The notes: generated by a model not told the origin, from the letters alone. A DNA stretch of 64,000 bases from Sarcophilus harrisii (GCF_902635505.1 NC_045432.1:75399823-75463822), one strand, 5' to 3'. Shown: positions 12,630 to 25,880, numbered from the stretch's first letter. Made by a program: numbers and translations.

Positions 12630-13850
12630 TCTTTTTTTTTATAAATTCAATTTATCTTATTTTTAGCCATGAGTTTCCCTCTTCCGTTACCTCCCCTTCT
12701 CCCTATCCTCATTGAGAAAGCAAGAAAAAGAAACCTTGTTAATAACAATCAAGTACGACAAACTCTCACATTGGCCATATCCAAAGAAAACATGCTTCGA
12801 TCTGCACTTTGACTCCATCAGTTCTCCATCTAGAGGTGGCTAGTCCTTGAGTCAGGAGCCCTCTGGGACCAAAGTTGGTTCCCTTGTTTTGATCAAAATT
12901 TGTTGTTTGCCTTTACAGTGTTGTAGAAATTCTTGTGGTTCTCTTCACCTCATTGCATTAATTGCAATGTTTCTCTATCACCTTTTGTCATTTCCAATAG
13001 AACAGTAGTATTCCATCACCTTCATATACCACAATCTGATCTGCTGTCTCCAATCTATGGGATCACCTTCCATTTCGAATTCTTTGCTGCCACAAAAGCC
13101 GTCACTATAAATATTTTGGTACTTATGGGCCCTTTTCCTTGATATTTTCTGCATTTCATATTATTTAGAATGGCAATTACGTTTTTGATATTGCCTCTTG
13201 GATTTTTAAAAATTGTTATATACAGATGCTGTTGATTTTGGGGCTTATTTTATAGCTTGAATATTTGTGGAAGCAAATAATCTTAGTGTTAGAGAATCCC
13301 GATTCCCTAGAATTTTCTAAGTAAACTGTCACGTCATCATTAGGAAATCGGAGTTATCTCCGCTTTGCCTATCATCATGCCTTGACTTTCTTCCTCTTGG
13401 CATTGCTGCTGTTAGCATTTCCAGAACACCATCAAATAGTGGTGGGGAGAGTAGGCATCCTTACTTTACTCCTGGATTTGCTGAGAAATAGTCTAGTGTG
13501 TCCCCATTACATGTGATTTTTCCTTTTGGTTTTAGGTAGATACTTGGTAATGAAAAAGCTCTCTCTGTGCCCCTACTTTGTTTTTTTAAAGCATAAAATG
13601 CCTTCTGTACTTTGTCAAAGGCTTTTCCTGCATCTACTGAGATAGTTGCGTGGTTTTAGGATCTTTTTGTTTCATTATGTTGCTTGTTTTTCCTGATGCT
13701 GAACTACCCTTACATCCTTCATATAACTTGTTCATCAGGAATGATTTTTTGAATGAATTGCTGTATTCTGGTGGACAGGATTTTATTTAAATTTCTGAAT
13801 CAATATTTAGGAAGGATATTGAGTTGCAGGAAGGCGTTTGATCATCTTCT
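12630..13850 (-). mobile_element. Old L1 remnant (3' end and part of ORF2), minus strand
   Basis: It begins with a T-rich run at 12637, then a diverged L1 3' UTR and the end of ORF2 (compare TATACCACAAT with the younger copies). An ORF2 RT part follows at about 13300-13850, with CCTGCATCTACTGAGATAG matching the RT phrase seen at about 5730. The order is consistent with one internally deleted old element or two fragments. Confidence 0.65.
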
Positions 13851-14330
13851 TCTTCTCTGGTATGAGGGGGGCAATGAGAATAACCAGACAATTGGACCAG
13901 AATCGTGTCAATCAAAACAAGGTTAATTGAGTTCTTTAGTGAGGGTGGCTTTCCTGCTTGAGTAGAATCACAAAGTCCAGGGATGGAATACTGCTTTTAT
14001 GGGGCTAGAAAGGACTGATTTGTCAAAGTCTCTGTTTACTTGGGGCCTTGAGGCTGATCTGGGGCATTGCCAGCTTCAGGATTAGGGGTTTCTGTATAAC
14101 ATTATGGAGCAGGGAGGGATAGGCTGTTTCTCTGAACAAGTTGGACAGCAATTATACTTTGGTAATCCTATTTTCCATTACTTGGATTGCAAGTACTAAC
14201 AGGAGAGTATAAAATCTGTGTGAAGAAAAGAGTGATTCTTAAAATGAAGTCACGCCGGATCTACACTGCTTTAGTTATTAGAATTATAATTGTGTAGTTA
14301 AAAGAGCCTGGGAGAGTGCTTTCTGTTTTT
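13850..14330. other. Unassigned sequence before the truncated L1
   Basis: Moderately GC-rich compared with its surroundings, with no open frame and no recognised repeat. It could be an old repeat of a family I do not know. Confidence 0.3.
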
Positions 14331-14346
14331 GAGAATCGGGTGTGTA
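14331..14346 (+). repeat. Target-site duplication, left copy
   Basis: GAGAATCGGGTGTGTA, matched with one difference at 15272-15287 across the truncated L1. Confidence 0.9.
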
Positions 14347-15271
14347 CCTGTCAGATTGGTTAGAATGACAGGGAAAGATAATGCGGAATGTTGAGGGGGG
14401 ATGTGGGAAAACAGGGACACTAATACATTGTTGGTGGAACTGTGAATACATCCAACCATTCTGGAGAGTAGTTTGGAACTATGCTCAAAAAGTTATCAAA
14501 CTGTGCATACCCTTTGATCCAGCAGTGTTACTTCTGGGCTTATATCCCAAAGAGATCATAAAGAAGGGAAAGGGACCTGTATGTGCACGAATGTTTGTGG
14601 CCGCCCTCTTTGTAGTGGCCAGAAACTGGAAACTGAGTGGATGCCCATTAGTTGGAGAATGGCTTAATAAATTGTGGTATATGAATATTATGGAATATTA
14701 TTGTTCTGTTAGAAATGACCAGCAGGAGGATTTCAGAAAGGCCTGGAGAGACTTACACGAACTGATGCTGAGTGAAACGAGCAGGGCCAAGAGATCATCA
14801 TTTATTTCAACAGCAATATTATATGATGATCAATTCTGATGGACGTGGCCCTCTTCAACAATGAGATGAACCAAATCAGTTCCAGTAGAGCAGTAATGAA
14901 CTGAACCAGCTACGCCCAGAGAAAGAACTCTGGGAGATGACTAAAAGCCATTACATTGAATTCCCAATTCCTATATTTTTGCCCACCTGCATTTTTGATT
15001 TCTTTCACAAGCTAATTGTACACTATTTCAGAGTCTGATTCTATTTGTGCAGCAAAATAACGGTTTGGTCATGTAAACTTATTGTGTATCTAATTTATAT
15101 TTTGATATATTTAACATCTACTGGTCATCCTGCCATCTCGGGGAGGGGGGTGGGGGGTAAGAGAAGAAAAATTGGAACAAGAGGTTTGGCAGTTGTCAAT
15201 GCTGTAAAGTTACCCATACATATAACTTGTAAATAAAAGGCTATTAAATTTAAAAAAAAGGAAAAAAAAAA
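14347..15271 (+). mobile_element. L1, plus strand, 5'-truncated, with target duplications
   Basis: It holds the last part of ORF2 (open at 14381-14839, ending ILYDDQF), the 3' UTR with GCCATCTCGGGGAGGG, an AATAAA-type signal and an A-rich tail. It is flanked by 16-base copies of GAGAATCGGGTGTGTA at 14331-14346 and, with one mismatch, at 15272-15287. The frame remains open across about 150 codons, so this is a fairly young insertion. Confidence 0.93.
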
Positions 15272-15287
15272 GAGAATCGGGTATGTA
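15272..15287 (+). repeat. Target-site duplication, right copy
   Basis: GAGAATCGGGTATGTA, directly after the A-rich tail of the L1 at 14347-15271. Confidence 0.9.
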
Positions 15288-15440
15288 GTATTAGTTGTAT
15301 TTTTGCTTTAAAAGTTTTCTCCAATTGTCCTGTGGGGCCAGTAGGACCAGGACTTTTTCCTTTGATAGTTCCTTGATAACTCCTTCTATTTGCATTTCTA
15401 TGATTGGATGTTTTGCAGTTGTTGCTTTGGCCTTCATTTA
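15288..15440 (-). mobile_element. Old L1 ORF2 fragment, minus strand
   Basis: Diverged L1-like sequence continuing the type seen left of the SINE at 15440. It has no open frame, and the assignment rests on short phrases and context. Confidence 0.35.
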
Positions 15441-15690
15441 AGGTGTGGGTGGAAAGCAGGAATCAAGAAGATTCGAGTTTAAATCCATCTTCAGATATTT
15501 ATAAGTAGCATGACCATGGACAAGTGACTTGAAAAAAAACCCTCTATTTGCCTCAGTTTCCACATTTATAAAAAGGGGATAATAGTTGCAACTACCTTCC
15601 AGGATTGTTGTGAGGATGTGAGATAAGTCATAAAATGCTTAGCACAGTGTCTGTTGCGTACTTAGTGCTATATTAATGTTAGCTATTTTG
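15440..15690 (+). mobile_element. MIR-type SINE, plus strand
   Basis: It has the MIR order: a tRNA-like head with GATTCGAGTTTAAATCC (box B position), a core with TGACCATGGACAAGTGACTT, GCCTCAGTTTCC, and the 3' part GGATTGTTGTGAGGATGTGA with GCTTAGCACAGTGTCTG. Confidence 0.88.
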
Positions 15691-15719
15691 TATTTTATTT
15701 GAAAATTACTTTTCTGATG

Positions 15720-18150
15720 ATTTAAAAAAAAATCTCCTGGCATGGTGATTTTCCCTTCTTCAATAGTGCCTTTTCTCTACCTTCTGAGGGTATCAACCTC
15801 TGACGTATTGCATTTTCAAGGAGAATGAACAGTTTCATAACATTTTCAGGCTCGGTTCCAAATTACTTTCCAGAATGAATGGACCAATTTTACAGTTCCT
15901 CCAACACTGCGCCCCACTACCCTGGTTTTCTCATAGCCCTTTCCTCTGCTGGTCATTTTCCTTTTTGTACATCTATGGCATTCTAATAGGCGAGAGCTGA
16001 CATGGCACTTACTTTAATTTGCATTTCTCAGTTATTAGTGATTTTGGAGCATGTTTTTCACATGATTTTTGAAAGTTTGGATTTCTTGCCAATGTGCGTG
16101 TTTGTATCCTTTACGTCTACTTACGATCTACTGGGATTCTCTTCTCTTGTTCTTGTAAATTTGAATTTTTCTTTATATTTCTTTGTTAGGCACTTTTTCA
16201 GAGAAACTTGCTTCAAAGATCCTCCCCTGTTGCCTTTCTAATTTTAACTTTATTGGTTTTATTTGTGCACAACCTTTTCATTTTAAAATGAGCTATTTTA
16301 TCTTTTATTCCTTACTCATAAACTCTAACCCCATCCCTAGAGCCAAAAGGTAACTTCTTCCTTTTTCTTCTAATTTGACTTCTGAGATAATTTTTCATTA
16401 CGTGTTTATGCATTCATTTAGAACTTCTTATTTGGAACTTACTATTATTTGTAACCAAGTTTTTTTGGTCTAAACTACCTTTTTGTTTGATTTTATTTCC
16501 CATTTTCCAGTAGTTTTTGTGGTTTTTTTTCCTTTTTATGTTGTGTGCCTAATTTGTTTCACTGATCTCTTTTTTGACTACTGCCAAATAATTTTTAATG
16601 ATTATAGTTGTTTTTGCAGAGTTTGAGATCTGGCTCTGCTCACCACTTTTTTTCATTGATTCCATTGATATTCTTGACGATTGGTTGCTGCAGATGAAGT
16701 TCATTACTTTTTCTAGTGCTGTAAAGTAATTTATCTTTCTTTTTCTTTCTTGTAAATTTGGGGTTTTTTGGTGAATTTATATGGTTCATTGTGTTCTAAT
16801 ATTTGTTATGTTGAACAAATTTGTGTTCCTGGTACAAATCCAAATTGGTCATGAAGTATAATGTTTTTAATACTTTGTAGGCTAGTTGGTAAGAGTTTAT
16901 TAATTTTTTTTTTATCATTCTCATAGGGGAGATTGAGCAATGTCACTATCATTTTTGGATCATAGAAAAAGATGAAGAGTCCTTTCCCTATTTTGGAAAC
17001 AGTTTCTATAATATTGGACTTAATTGTTCTTTGAGTATTTGATATGATTTGTCTTGGTCTAGAATTTTTTTAAATTAGGAGTTCATTTATGGCTCATTGA
17101 ATTTTATTTTTCTGATATTTGATTATTTAAGTGGGATATTTTTTCTTTCTTTTTTTTTTTTTTTTAGCTGAGGCAATTGGGGTTAAGCAACTTACCCAGG
17201 ATCACACAGCTAGGAAGTGTTACGTCTGAGGCTAGATTTGAACTCAAGTCCTTCAGACTTCATGGCTGGTGCTCCATCCACTGCACCACCTAGCTGCCCC
17301 TGATATTTCTTATTATTTAATGACTATTTCCTGTTTTTATTTGTCATCATTTTATCTAAATTGTCAGTTTCATTGGTGTTCTTTTTAGCTTTTAGTTATA
17401 TAAATATTTACTTTGATTTTCAGAATTTATAAGTTTTTTATTTGCTATTTTCCTAATTTTCTTTTAATTGTATTCTTCATTTCACTGAACAATTTGTTTC
17501 ATTTACTTTTTCTTTTGTGGAGGAAAATTTTTTTAGAGATATTTGTTTTTCCTTAAGGATGACATTAACCTATAAGCAGTGGTATATTGAGTAATTTTGA
17601 ATCATTATTTGGTTAAAACATTCTGCTGCCACTATGATTTGTTCTTTTGACCCAAGAATTCTTTAGGATTAATTTTTTTATTCAATTAATTTGTAATTAT
17701 CTTTTCAAAGTGCCTTTGTTGAATATCATTTTGTTATGTAGCCTGTAAAGAAGATGTACACATATTCTTCTTGCTTTTCTGAATGTGTTTTTCAGTTTTT
17801 TTACGCTCCACTACATACTCAATTTTGCAAAAGTGTTGTGCACAGCCAAGAAATATGTAGAATCCTTTCTCTTCTCTTTGATCAATCACCACAGAGCGGG
17901 CCTTACTAATTTTGCCAAGTTCTACTTGGGTTTTTAACCTCTTTCTTTTTTGTTAGATTTTTTTCTTGGGCTGAATGGGCGCAGTGAACTTCACTAATAT
18001 GATTGTTTTGCTTTCTGTTTTCTTGCATTTTGATTAACCTGTAGTTTAAGTATCGAGATGTCAAGTTGTTTATTGTATGTATGTTAGTTGGGTCAAAGAT
18101 GACGTGACTAAGGAAACAAAGGTTTGATCTTGTAAGCATTGATTAAGTAA
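15720..18150 (-). mobile_element. Old L1, minus strand, ORF2 remnant
   Basis: The order along the minus strand matches L1 ORF2. The endonuclease is near 17900-17600, the RT region near 17050-16750 (reverse complement of CTGGTACAAATCCAAATTGG), and the C-terminal part near 16250-15840 with a TTAATTTGCATTTCTC phrase shared with the young copy at about 4215. It is heavily diverged with no usable frame, and a SINE is inserted at 17145. Confidence 0.7.
17145..17300 (-). mobile_element. tRNA-derived SINE, minus strand, inserted in old L1
   Basis: The long T run at about 17153-17165 is the tail. The minus strand starts GGGGCAGCTAGGTGGTGCAG, a tRNA-like head with box A, then box B TTTGAACTCAAG in reverse. 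About 10 bases resembling GATATTTCTT flank it on both sides as a probable target duplication. The type is common in marsupial genomes. Confidence 0.85.
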
Positions 18151-18726
18151 TGCCCGCCAATTGCCTACTACTAAATAGAAACCAGATCCCTTCTTCAGCT
18201 TAGGCCTTGACCCCAAATATATGGAGAGACAGACTTTTTACACATTAAAAGACCAGTTAATTAAAAGAAAATGAGACATCATTATATAATCTGATTTCTA
18301 ATGGGATGAAAGATTAGAGACTTCCCAAGTTGGGAGGGGAAGAATAAACAAATGCTATTTCCCGACATCAGAAAAGGAGCTGTCGCACTGCTCCCAAGTG
18401 TCTGTGAACAAAGGAACCTGGAAACCATAATCGATGAGTCTAGGGCCAGTTTTCAGGTAAGACATATAAGTTGCTGGAGATGTAAAATTGAAAGAAAATT
18501 CTCATGTAAATCTTTGGATCTGATTGGGTTTCTGGTCAGTATAACCTAAGTCCTTAGTTCAGGGTCTCTAAGCAGCAGGTATGGGTTGTCCAACTTTCCA
18601 GCTGCACAGGCTACGGTCAAACAATATAATCACAGTTTTCTCCCAAGTCTCACAATTGACTAAAGATTTTTCAGACAAATTTGAACCTGTGTTTCTGTTT
18701 CTGGTCTTTTTACGAGGAGTGCTTAG
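18150..18726. other. Unassigned sequence left of the full-length L1
   Basis: Mixed composition; short frames only (65-90 codons, both strands), none resembling a known domain. It is the pre-insertion locus continued at 25096. Confidence 0.35.
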
Positions 18727-18741
18727 AAGTTCTCTATTTGA
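18727..18741 (+). repeat. Target-site duplication, left copy
   Basis: AAGTTCTCTATTTGA, identical to 25081-25095. Confidence 0.97.
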
Positions 18742-21700
18742 GGGGCGGAGCCAAGATGGCGGAGAAGACACACGCGACTTTCTAAGCTCTTCTCTTACCC
18801 TCTTTATCAATATTATATCGAGCCTCAAAAATAGTCTTGACTGCTACAATTCGTAAAGATAAGAAGTAGAACAACTCACTGGCCGAAGAAAATCTGCAGT
18901 CTCGCCAAAAAGGTTGGTTCCGGGGCCAGGGGGAGATCGGGCAGACGGGAGAGAAATTAGGTTCTGAGGAGAGCCTCAAACCGAAAGTGAAAGCATAGAT
19001 CTCAGCACAAGCTCGCAGCCGCAACCCGCAGTACGGGGCTTTTCCTTGGGGCAGCGGTGATCCTGCACGGCAGGAGGACACAGCCCGGGTTAGCCTCCAA
19101 TCTGCGCAGTGGGGAGCTCGGCTTGGGGCCATAGAACTTTTCCAGGGCCGATTTGCATCAGGCAGAGACACTGGGCAGAGTTTGCTGTGGTCTGCGGTCT
19201 GCGGTCAGCTGCTAATACTCACAGTCCCACAAGAGGCTCCGGCCTGGGGCAGTGACACTTTCACCCCTTAGTTCTCAGCCAAGGGCAATCGCTAACCCAC
19301 TCAGCCCAACTGGGCACTTGATAGCTCGGCCAGTGCTGAATCCACTTCCCTGTTGGGGAAGGGAAAACTCTCACCAGAGCACTCCATACTGGAGCCGGAA
19401 ATCGGTTTACATCTCCCCTGCTCTGCAGAGGAAGCTGGTAACCCCCTTGCCTAGGAGACCACCTAAATTTAAAACATGAATAAAAAGATGAAAGAACGAT
19501 CGACAGCTTCTATGCAGAAAAGAGCAGGTCAGCAAACCTGAAGAGACCTCAAACAGCAAAATGCATCAGACTGTCCTCCTTACATGATGCTCTACAGAAG
19601 AGACCATTAAAAGTCTCAAAAGAGAGTTAGAAGATAAATGGGGAAAGGAAGAGAAGCCTACAAGAGAGCCGACAACTTCCTGAAATAAATTGGAAAAGTA
19701 AAAATCTCAGGAAAGTAAGAATTGTGAATTGGAAAAATAAAGAATTCACTAGAAAGTAGGATTTGTGAATTGAAAAGACAAAGAACTCACAAGAAAGTAG
19801 GATCTGTGAATTGAAAAAGAAAATAATTACTAAAAAAAATTAGTGAAATGGAAAAAATTCCACATACCAAAAACAATACATTTAAAAACTCAATTGGACA
19901 TATAAGAAGTAAAAAAGCTAATGAAGAAAATAATTTTTAAAATTAGAACTGAACAAATAGAAACTAATGATTCATTGAGACAAAGAATCTAAGCCAAACC
20001 AAAAAAATGACAAACTGGAAAACCATGAATTATCTACTTGCAAAACGACAGACTTGGAAAATAGATCTAGGAGAGATAATCTGAGGATTATTGACTTTCC
20101 GAAAACTATGATGAAAAAAGAGCCTAGATACTATTTTACAAGAAATCATCAAAGAGAAACTGCCCAGATGTAATAGAATCAGAAGGTAAATAGGTACTGA
20201 AAGAATTCATCGAACACCTTCTGAAAGAAACCCTAAAAATAAAACCCAAGGAATATTGTGCAAAATTTCAGAACCTATCAGATTAAGGAAAAATTTTTAC
20301 AAGCAGCAAAAAAACATTTAAATACCGAGGTGCCACAATAAGGATCACCCAAGATCTGGCTGCCTCTACATTAAAGGAAAGAAGGGCCTGGAATATGATA
20401 TTCCGAAAGGCACAAGAACTTGGGATGCCAAAAAAACTACCCAGCTAAGTTGGAGCATTTTCTTCCAGGGAAGAAGATGGACATTTAATGAAAACAAATG
20501 AATTCCATTTGTTTCTGAAGAAAACCAGAACTAAACAAAAAATTTGATCTTCAAGCATAGATCTCAAGAGATGCAGAAAAAGGTAAAATAACTTTGAGAA
20601 TTGTATTTTTTAGATATAAAAAAGAATACATGTATAATTTGATTGTACTGATATAATATAAAAAGGAAGTAGAATGAAAAGGGATGATGGCAGAATGAAG
20701 GGGGGATAAAAAAGGAAACCACATCCCACAAAGAGGCAAAAGGAAACTTAATCTGAGGAATTTAGAGAGGGGAGAACATTGTGTGAATCTACTCCTCATC
20801 AGAGTTGGCTCAAAGAAAAAATGACATTTGTTTTAGAGAAAAATTCTCTCTCGCCCTCATTAAAACGGGGAGAGGAAAAGGAAAAAGAAAGAGTAAAAGG
20901 AAGGAAGGAAAAGACTCAAAGGGGGAGGAGGATTATAAAGAGGGAAGCATCGTGGATAAAGAGGGTAACATAAGTTTAAAAGGGGAAAGAGGTTAGGGAG
21001 GCAAAGTAAAGCCACAATCTGGGGTTTATTAAGGATGGAGGAAAATTCAGAACCAACGAAATGAATGGAGAACTCCCATAAAGAGGAGGCAGATAGCAGA
21101 CTGGATCAAAAGTCAGAACCCTACAATATGTTGTTTAAAGAAACACATTTAAAGCAGGAGATAATATAGAGTAAAGGCAAAAAGGCTGAGCAAATCTATT
21201 ATGCTTCAGGTGAAGTCACAAAAAGAGGTAGCCATCCATCTCAGATCAAGCAAAAGTAAAATTGGATCTAATAAAAAATAAGGAAAGAAAACTACATCCT
21301 CTAAAGGGTAATAAACAAAAGCAATATCAATATTAAACATATATGCACCAAGTGGTATGGCATCCAACTTCCTAGAGAAGTTAAGAGAGTTGCAGAAGAA
21401 ATAGACAACAAAACTGTAATAGTAGGAGATCTCAACCTTTGTACCTAGAATTAGAAACAACCAAACCACAAAACAAATAAGAAAGAAATTAAAGAAGTAA
21501 ATAAAATATTAGAAAAATTAGTATGTTGGATCTTTGAGAAAATTGAATGGGATAGAAAGGAATAACTTTCTTCCAGCAGTTCATGGAACCTATTCAAAAA
21601 CTGACTATATATTAGACATAAAGACTCAAAATTAAATGCAAGAAAGCAGAAATAGTTAATGCTTTCTTTCAGATCATGATGCAAGAAAAACTACATTCAA

Positions 21701-24700
21701 CAAAAATAGGGGGAAATAAAAAAAGTAATTGGAAACTAAACAACTTCATCTTAAAGAATGATTGGGAAGCAGCAAATATAGATACAATTAATAATTTCAA
21801 TTAAGATAATGACAATGATAAATCATACCAAAATTGTGGATGACAAAGGTAAATAAGAGGAATTTTATATCCTTAGAGGCTTACTTGAATAAAACAGAGA
21901 AAGAAAAGATAATGAATTGGCTTGCAACTAAAAAAACTAAAAAGACCAAATTAAAACCCCAATCAAATACTAAATTGGAAATTTAAAATTAAAAAGGAGA
22001 AATTAAAAATATTAAGAAAAAACCATTGAACTAATTAAAAAACTAAGAGTTGGTTCTATGAAAAGCCAATAAAATAGATAAGCCTTGGTAAATCTGATTA
22101 GAAAAAAGGAGGAGGAAATGAAATTAGTAGTCTTAAAATGAAAAAGGAGAACTTTCCACCAACGAAGAGGAAATTAGAGAATAATAAGGATTATTTTGCT
22201 CAACTTATGCCAATAAATTGATAACCTAATGAAATGATGACCTACCTCAAAATATAGACTTAGACTAACAGAGGAGGAAGTAAATTACTTGAATAGTCCC
22301 CTTTCAGAAAAAGAAATAGAACAGGCAATTAAACAACCCCTAAGAAAAATCCCCAGGAACAAATGGATTTATATGGAATTTACCAAACATTTAAAGAACA
22401 ATTGGCCCAATGCCTATATAAATTATTTGATAAAAAAGAATGAAGGAGTCCACCAAATTCCTTCATGACACAGACATGGTAAATACCTAACCAGGTAGGC
22501 TGAAAGAGAAACAAAATTAAGACCAATCTCCCAATATTGATGCAAAATCTTAAATGAATTAGCAAAGACTAAGAAAATCATCTCCAGGATAATACACTAA
22601 TCAAGTGGATTTATACCAGGAATGCAGGGCTGGTTCAAATTAGAATACTATCAATATAATTGGCCAGTTAATAACCAAATTAACAAAACCATATGATCAT
22701 CCTCCAATAGATGCAGGCATTTGATAAATCCAACATCCATCCTATTAAAACACGAATATAGAAAATGGACTTCCCTTAAAATAATCAGGAATCATTTAAA
22801 CCATCAGTAAGCATCAATATGTAATGAGACAAACTGCAACCATTCCCAATAAGATCTGAGGAAAATTGCCCACTATCACCGTTACTATTTATAGATAGAA
22901 AGCGCTATAGAATAAGAGCAAGAAAGAGATTAAAGGAATAAGAATAGGCAATGAGGAAACCAAATTATCACCTTTCCAACGACAGATGGTATACTTAGAG
23001 AACCCCAGATTCTAAAAGATTTTTGAAATAATCCACAACTATAGCAAAGCAATGGTTATAAAATAAACCCACATGTCATCAGAATTCTTATTAATCACTA
23101 ACAAAATCCAACAGTCAGAGTACAAAGAGAAATTTAAGTAACTACTGATATATAAAATATTTAGAATCATCTCCAAGGGAAAAATCAGAACTTTATGGCA
23201 AAAACCAGACCACTTTTCACACAAATTAAGTCTGATCTAACCAATTGAAAATATTAAATGCTCTTGATAGGGCAGCAAATATAATAAAGATGACAATATT
23301 ACCTAAACTAATCTATTTATTTAGCGCTATACCAATCAGACTCCCAAAAAACTGTTTTAATGACCTAGAAAAATAACAACAAAGTTCATATGGAAAACAA
23401 AAGGTCAAGAATTTCAAGGGAATTAATGAAAAAAATCAATGAAGGTGGCCTAGCTGTACCAGATCTAAAATTATATTATAGAGCAGCAGTTACCAAAACT
23501 ATTTGGTATTGGCTAAGGAATAGATTAGTTGATCAGTGGAATAGATTAGGTTCAAGGGATAAAACAGCCAACAAATATAGCAACCTAGTCTTTGACAAAC
23601 CCAAAGATCCCAGCTTTGGGATAAGAACACTGTTTGATAAAATTGCTGGAAAATGGGAAACTAATATGGCAGAAACTAGGCATTGATCCATACTTAACGC
23701 TGTACATCAAGATAAGGTCAAAATGGGTTCATGACCTAGGGATAAAGAATAAAATTATTAATAAATTAGAGGAACACAGGATAGTTTACCTCTCAGACCT
23801 GTGGAAGGGGAAGGTCTTATGACCAAAGCAGAACCAGAGATCATTACTGATCACAAAATAGAAAAATTTGGATTATACAAACTGAAAAGTTTTTGTACAA
23901 ACAAAACTAATGCAGACAAGATTAGAAGGGAAGGATAAACTGGGAAAATATTTTACAGTCAAAGGTTCTGATAAAGGCCTCATTTCCAAAATATATGAGA
24001 GAATTAACTCTAATTTATAAAAATCAAGCCATTCTCCAATTGAAAATGGTCAAAGGTTATGAACAGACAATTCTCAGATGAAGAAATTGAAACTATTTCT
24101 AGTCATATGAAAAGATGCTCCAAGTCATTATTAATCAGAGAATGCAAATTAAGACAACTCTAAGATACCACTACACCCCTGTCAGATTGGCTAAGATGAC
24201 AGGAAAAAATAATGATTATTGTTGGAGGGGATGCGGGAAAACTGGGACATTGATGCATTGTTGGTGGAGTTGTGAATGAATCCAACCATTTTGGAGAGTA
24301 GTTTAAACTATGCTCAAAAAGTTATCAAACTGTGCATACCCTTTGATCCAGCAGTGTTACTACTGGGATTATATCCCAAAGAGATTATAAAGAAGGGAAA
24401 GGGACCTGTATGTGCACGAATGTTTGTGGCAACCCTTTTTGTAGTGGCTAAAGACTGGAAACTGAATGGATGTCCGTCAGTTGGAGAATGGCTGAATAAA
24501 TTGTGGTATATGAATATTATGGAATATTACTGTTCTGTAAGAAATGACCAACAGGATAATTTCATAAAGGCCTGGAGAGACTTACACGAACTGATGCTGA
24601 GTGAAATGAACAGGACCAGGAGATCATTATATACTTCAACAACAATACTATATGATGACCAGTTCTGATGGACCAGGCCATCCTCAACAACGAGATCAAC

Positions 24701-25080
24701 CAAATCATTTCTAATGGAGCAGTAATGAACTGAACTAGCTATGCTAAGAAAAAGAACTCTGGGAGATGACTAAAAACCATTACATTGAATTCCCAATCCC
24801 TATATTTATGCCCACCTGCATTTTTGATTTCCTTCACAAGCTAATTGTACACTATTTCAGAGTCTGATTCTTTTTGTACAGCAAAATAACGTTTTGGTCA
24901 TGTATACTTATTGTGTATCTAATTTATATTTTAATATATTTAACATGTACTGGTCATCCTGCCATCTAGGGGAGGGGTGGGGGTAAGAGGTGAAAAATTG
25001 GAACAAGAGGTTTGGCAATTGTTAATGCTGTAAAGTTACCAATGTATATATCCTGTAAATAAAAGGCTATTAAAAAAAAA
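18742..25080 (+). mobile_element. Full-length L1 LINE, plus strand, decayed
   Basis: About 6.34 kb. It starts GGGGCGGAGCCAAGATGGCG, has a GC-rich 5' UTR to about 19475, an ORF1 region from an ATG near 19476 to about 20540, ORF2 from about 21030 to the stop at 24668 (ending ILYDDQF), then the 3' UTR with CATCTAGGGGAGGG, AATAAA and an A-run. ORF1 and ORF2 are broken by many stops and frameshifts; the longest open pieces are the ORF2 C-terminal blocks at 23390-23686, 23634-23822 and 24276-24668. It cannot move itself. The perfect 15-base target duplication shows a single intact insertion event. Confidence 0.95.
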
Positions 25081-25095
25081 AAGTTCTCTATTTGA
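25081..25095 (+). repeat. Target-site duplication, right copy
   Basis: AAGTTCTCTATTTGA, directly after the A-run of the full-length L1. Confidence 0.97.
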
Positions 25096-25199
25096 TTCAG
25101 TGTTTGTTGTTCCTGGTCTCTTCCCCCAGAGGATTTATACTTAGTTTGGTAGGAAGTTATTCTTGATTGTAATCCTTGATATTTTGCTTTTTGTATTCA

Positions 25200-25275
25200 T
25201 ACATACATGCATATGTATATATGTATGTATATATATTACACATATATATGTGTGTATGTGTGTGTGTGTGTGTGT

Positions 25276-25311
<36 letters not shown>
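25200..25311. repeat. TA/TG/CA microsatellite with a perfect inverted repeat
   Basis: TATG- and TA-rich steps lead into a TG run that switches at GTAC into a CA run. The core 25257-25298 is a perfect 42-base palindrome with no spacer. A CA run continues to 25311. It can fold as a cruciform or Z-DNA and is likely length-variable. Confidence 0.95.
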
Positions 25312-25313
<2 letters not shown>

Positions 25314-25594
25314 TTTTTCCATTTATTTGTCTGTCTATTTTGACCTGGAAACTGGGTTTTGGTCACAAAATTCCTGGGAGTTTTATTTTGGGGTGTCTTT
25401 TAGTGTACCACTGGTAGGTTCTTTGTTCTTGGATTATCTTCTGCTTATAAGAGTTGGCGCAGCGGTAATGTGTGATTTTTTTGAAATAGAGGATAGAAGT
25501 GTTTATTTGGGGACCTGATTTTCATGGGGTTTGCTGCTTCTTCCATGATCTCTCTTCGACTGCTTTTCCTGGTCACTTGTTTTTGATAAGACAT

Positions 25595-25880
25595 AGCCAG
25601 GCAGTTAGAGGCCTCAGTGGCTAGCTTGCTCAGCTGGGAGTAAAGACGACCCGAGTTCAGAGATAGCCTTACAGACTTACTACTTGCTGTGTGATCCTGG
25701 GCAAATCACTTCAACTCTGTCTGCCTCAGTTTCTGCAACTGTAAAGTGGGTATGATGGTAGTATGATGGTAGCACTTCCCTCCCAGGGTTGTTATGAGGA
25801 TTAAATGAGGTAATTAATACTAGTCAAGTGCTTGGCACAATGCCTGGCGCGTAGTGAGTGCTTTTTAAGTGTTATTCACT
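25595..25880 (+). mobile_element. MIR/THER-type SINE, plus strand
   Basis: Head GAGTTCAGAGATAGCC, then TGTGATCCTGGGCAAATCAC, CTGCCTCAGTTTC, GGGTTGTTATGAGGATTAAA, and GCTTGGCACAATGCCTGGC. It is nearly full length. An internal GTATGATGGTA step is doubled. Confidence 0.9.

Noticed and set aside
13850-14330. Possible solo terminal repeat of a retroelement
   Set aside because: No paired end, target duplication, poly(A) signal order or family match that I could support.
25157-25518. Frames rich in H-T and C-V repeats
   Set aside because: Translation of the TG/CA microsatellite.
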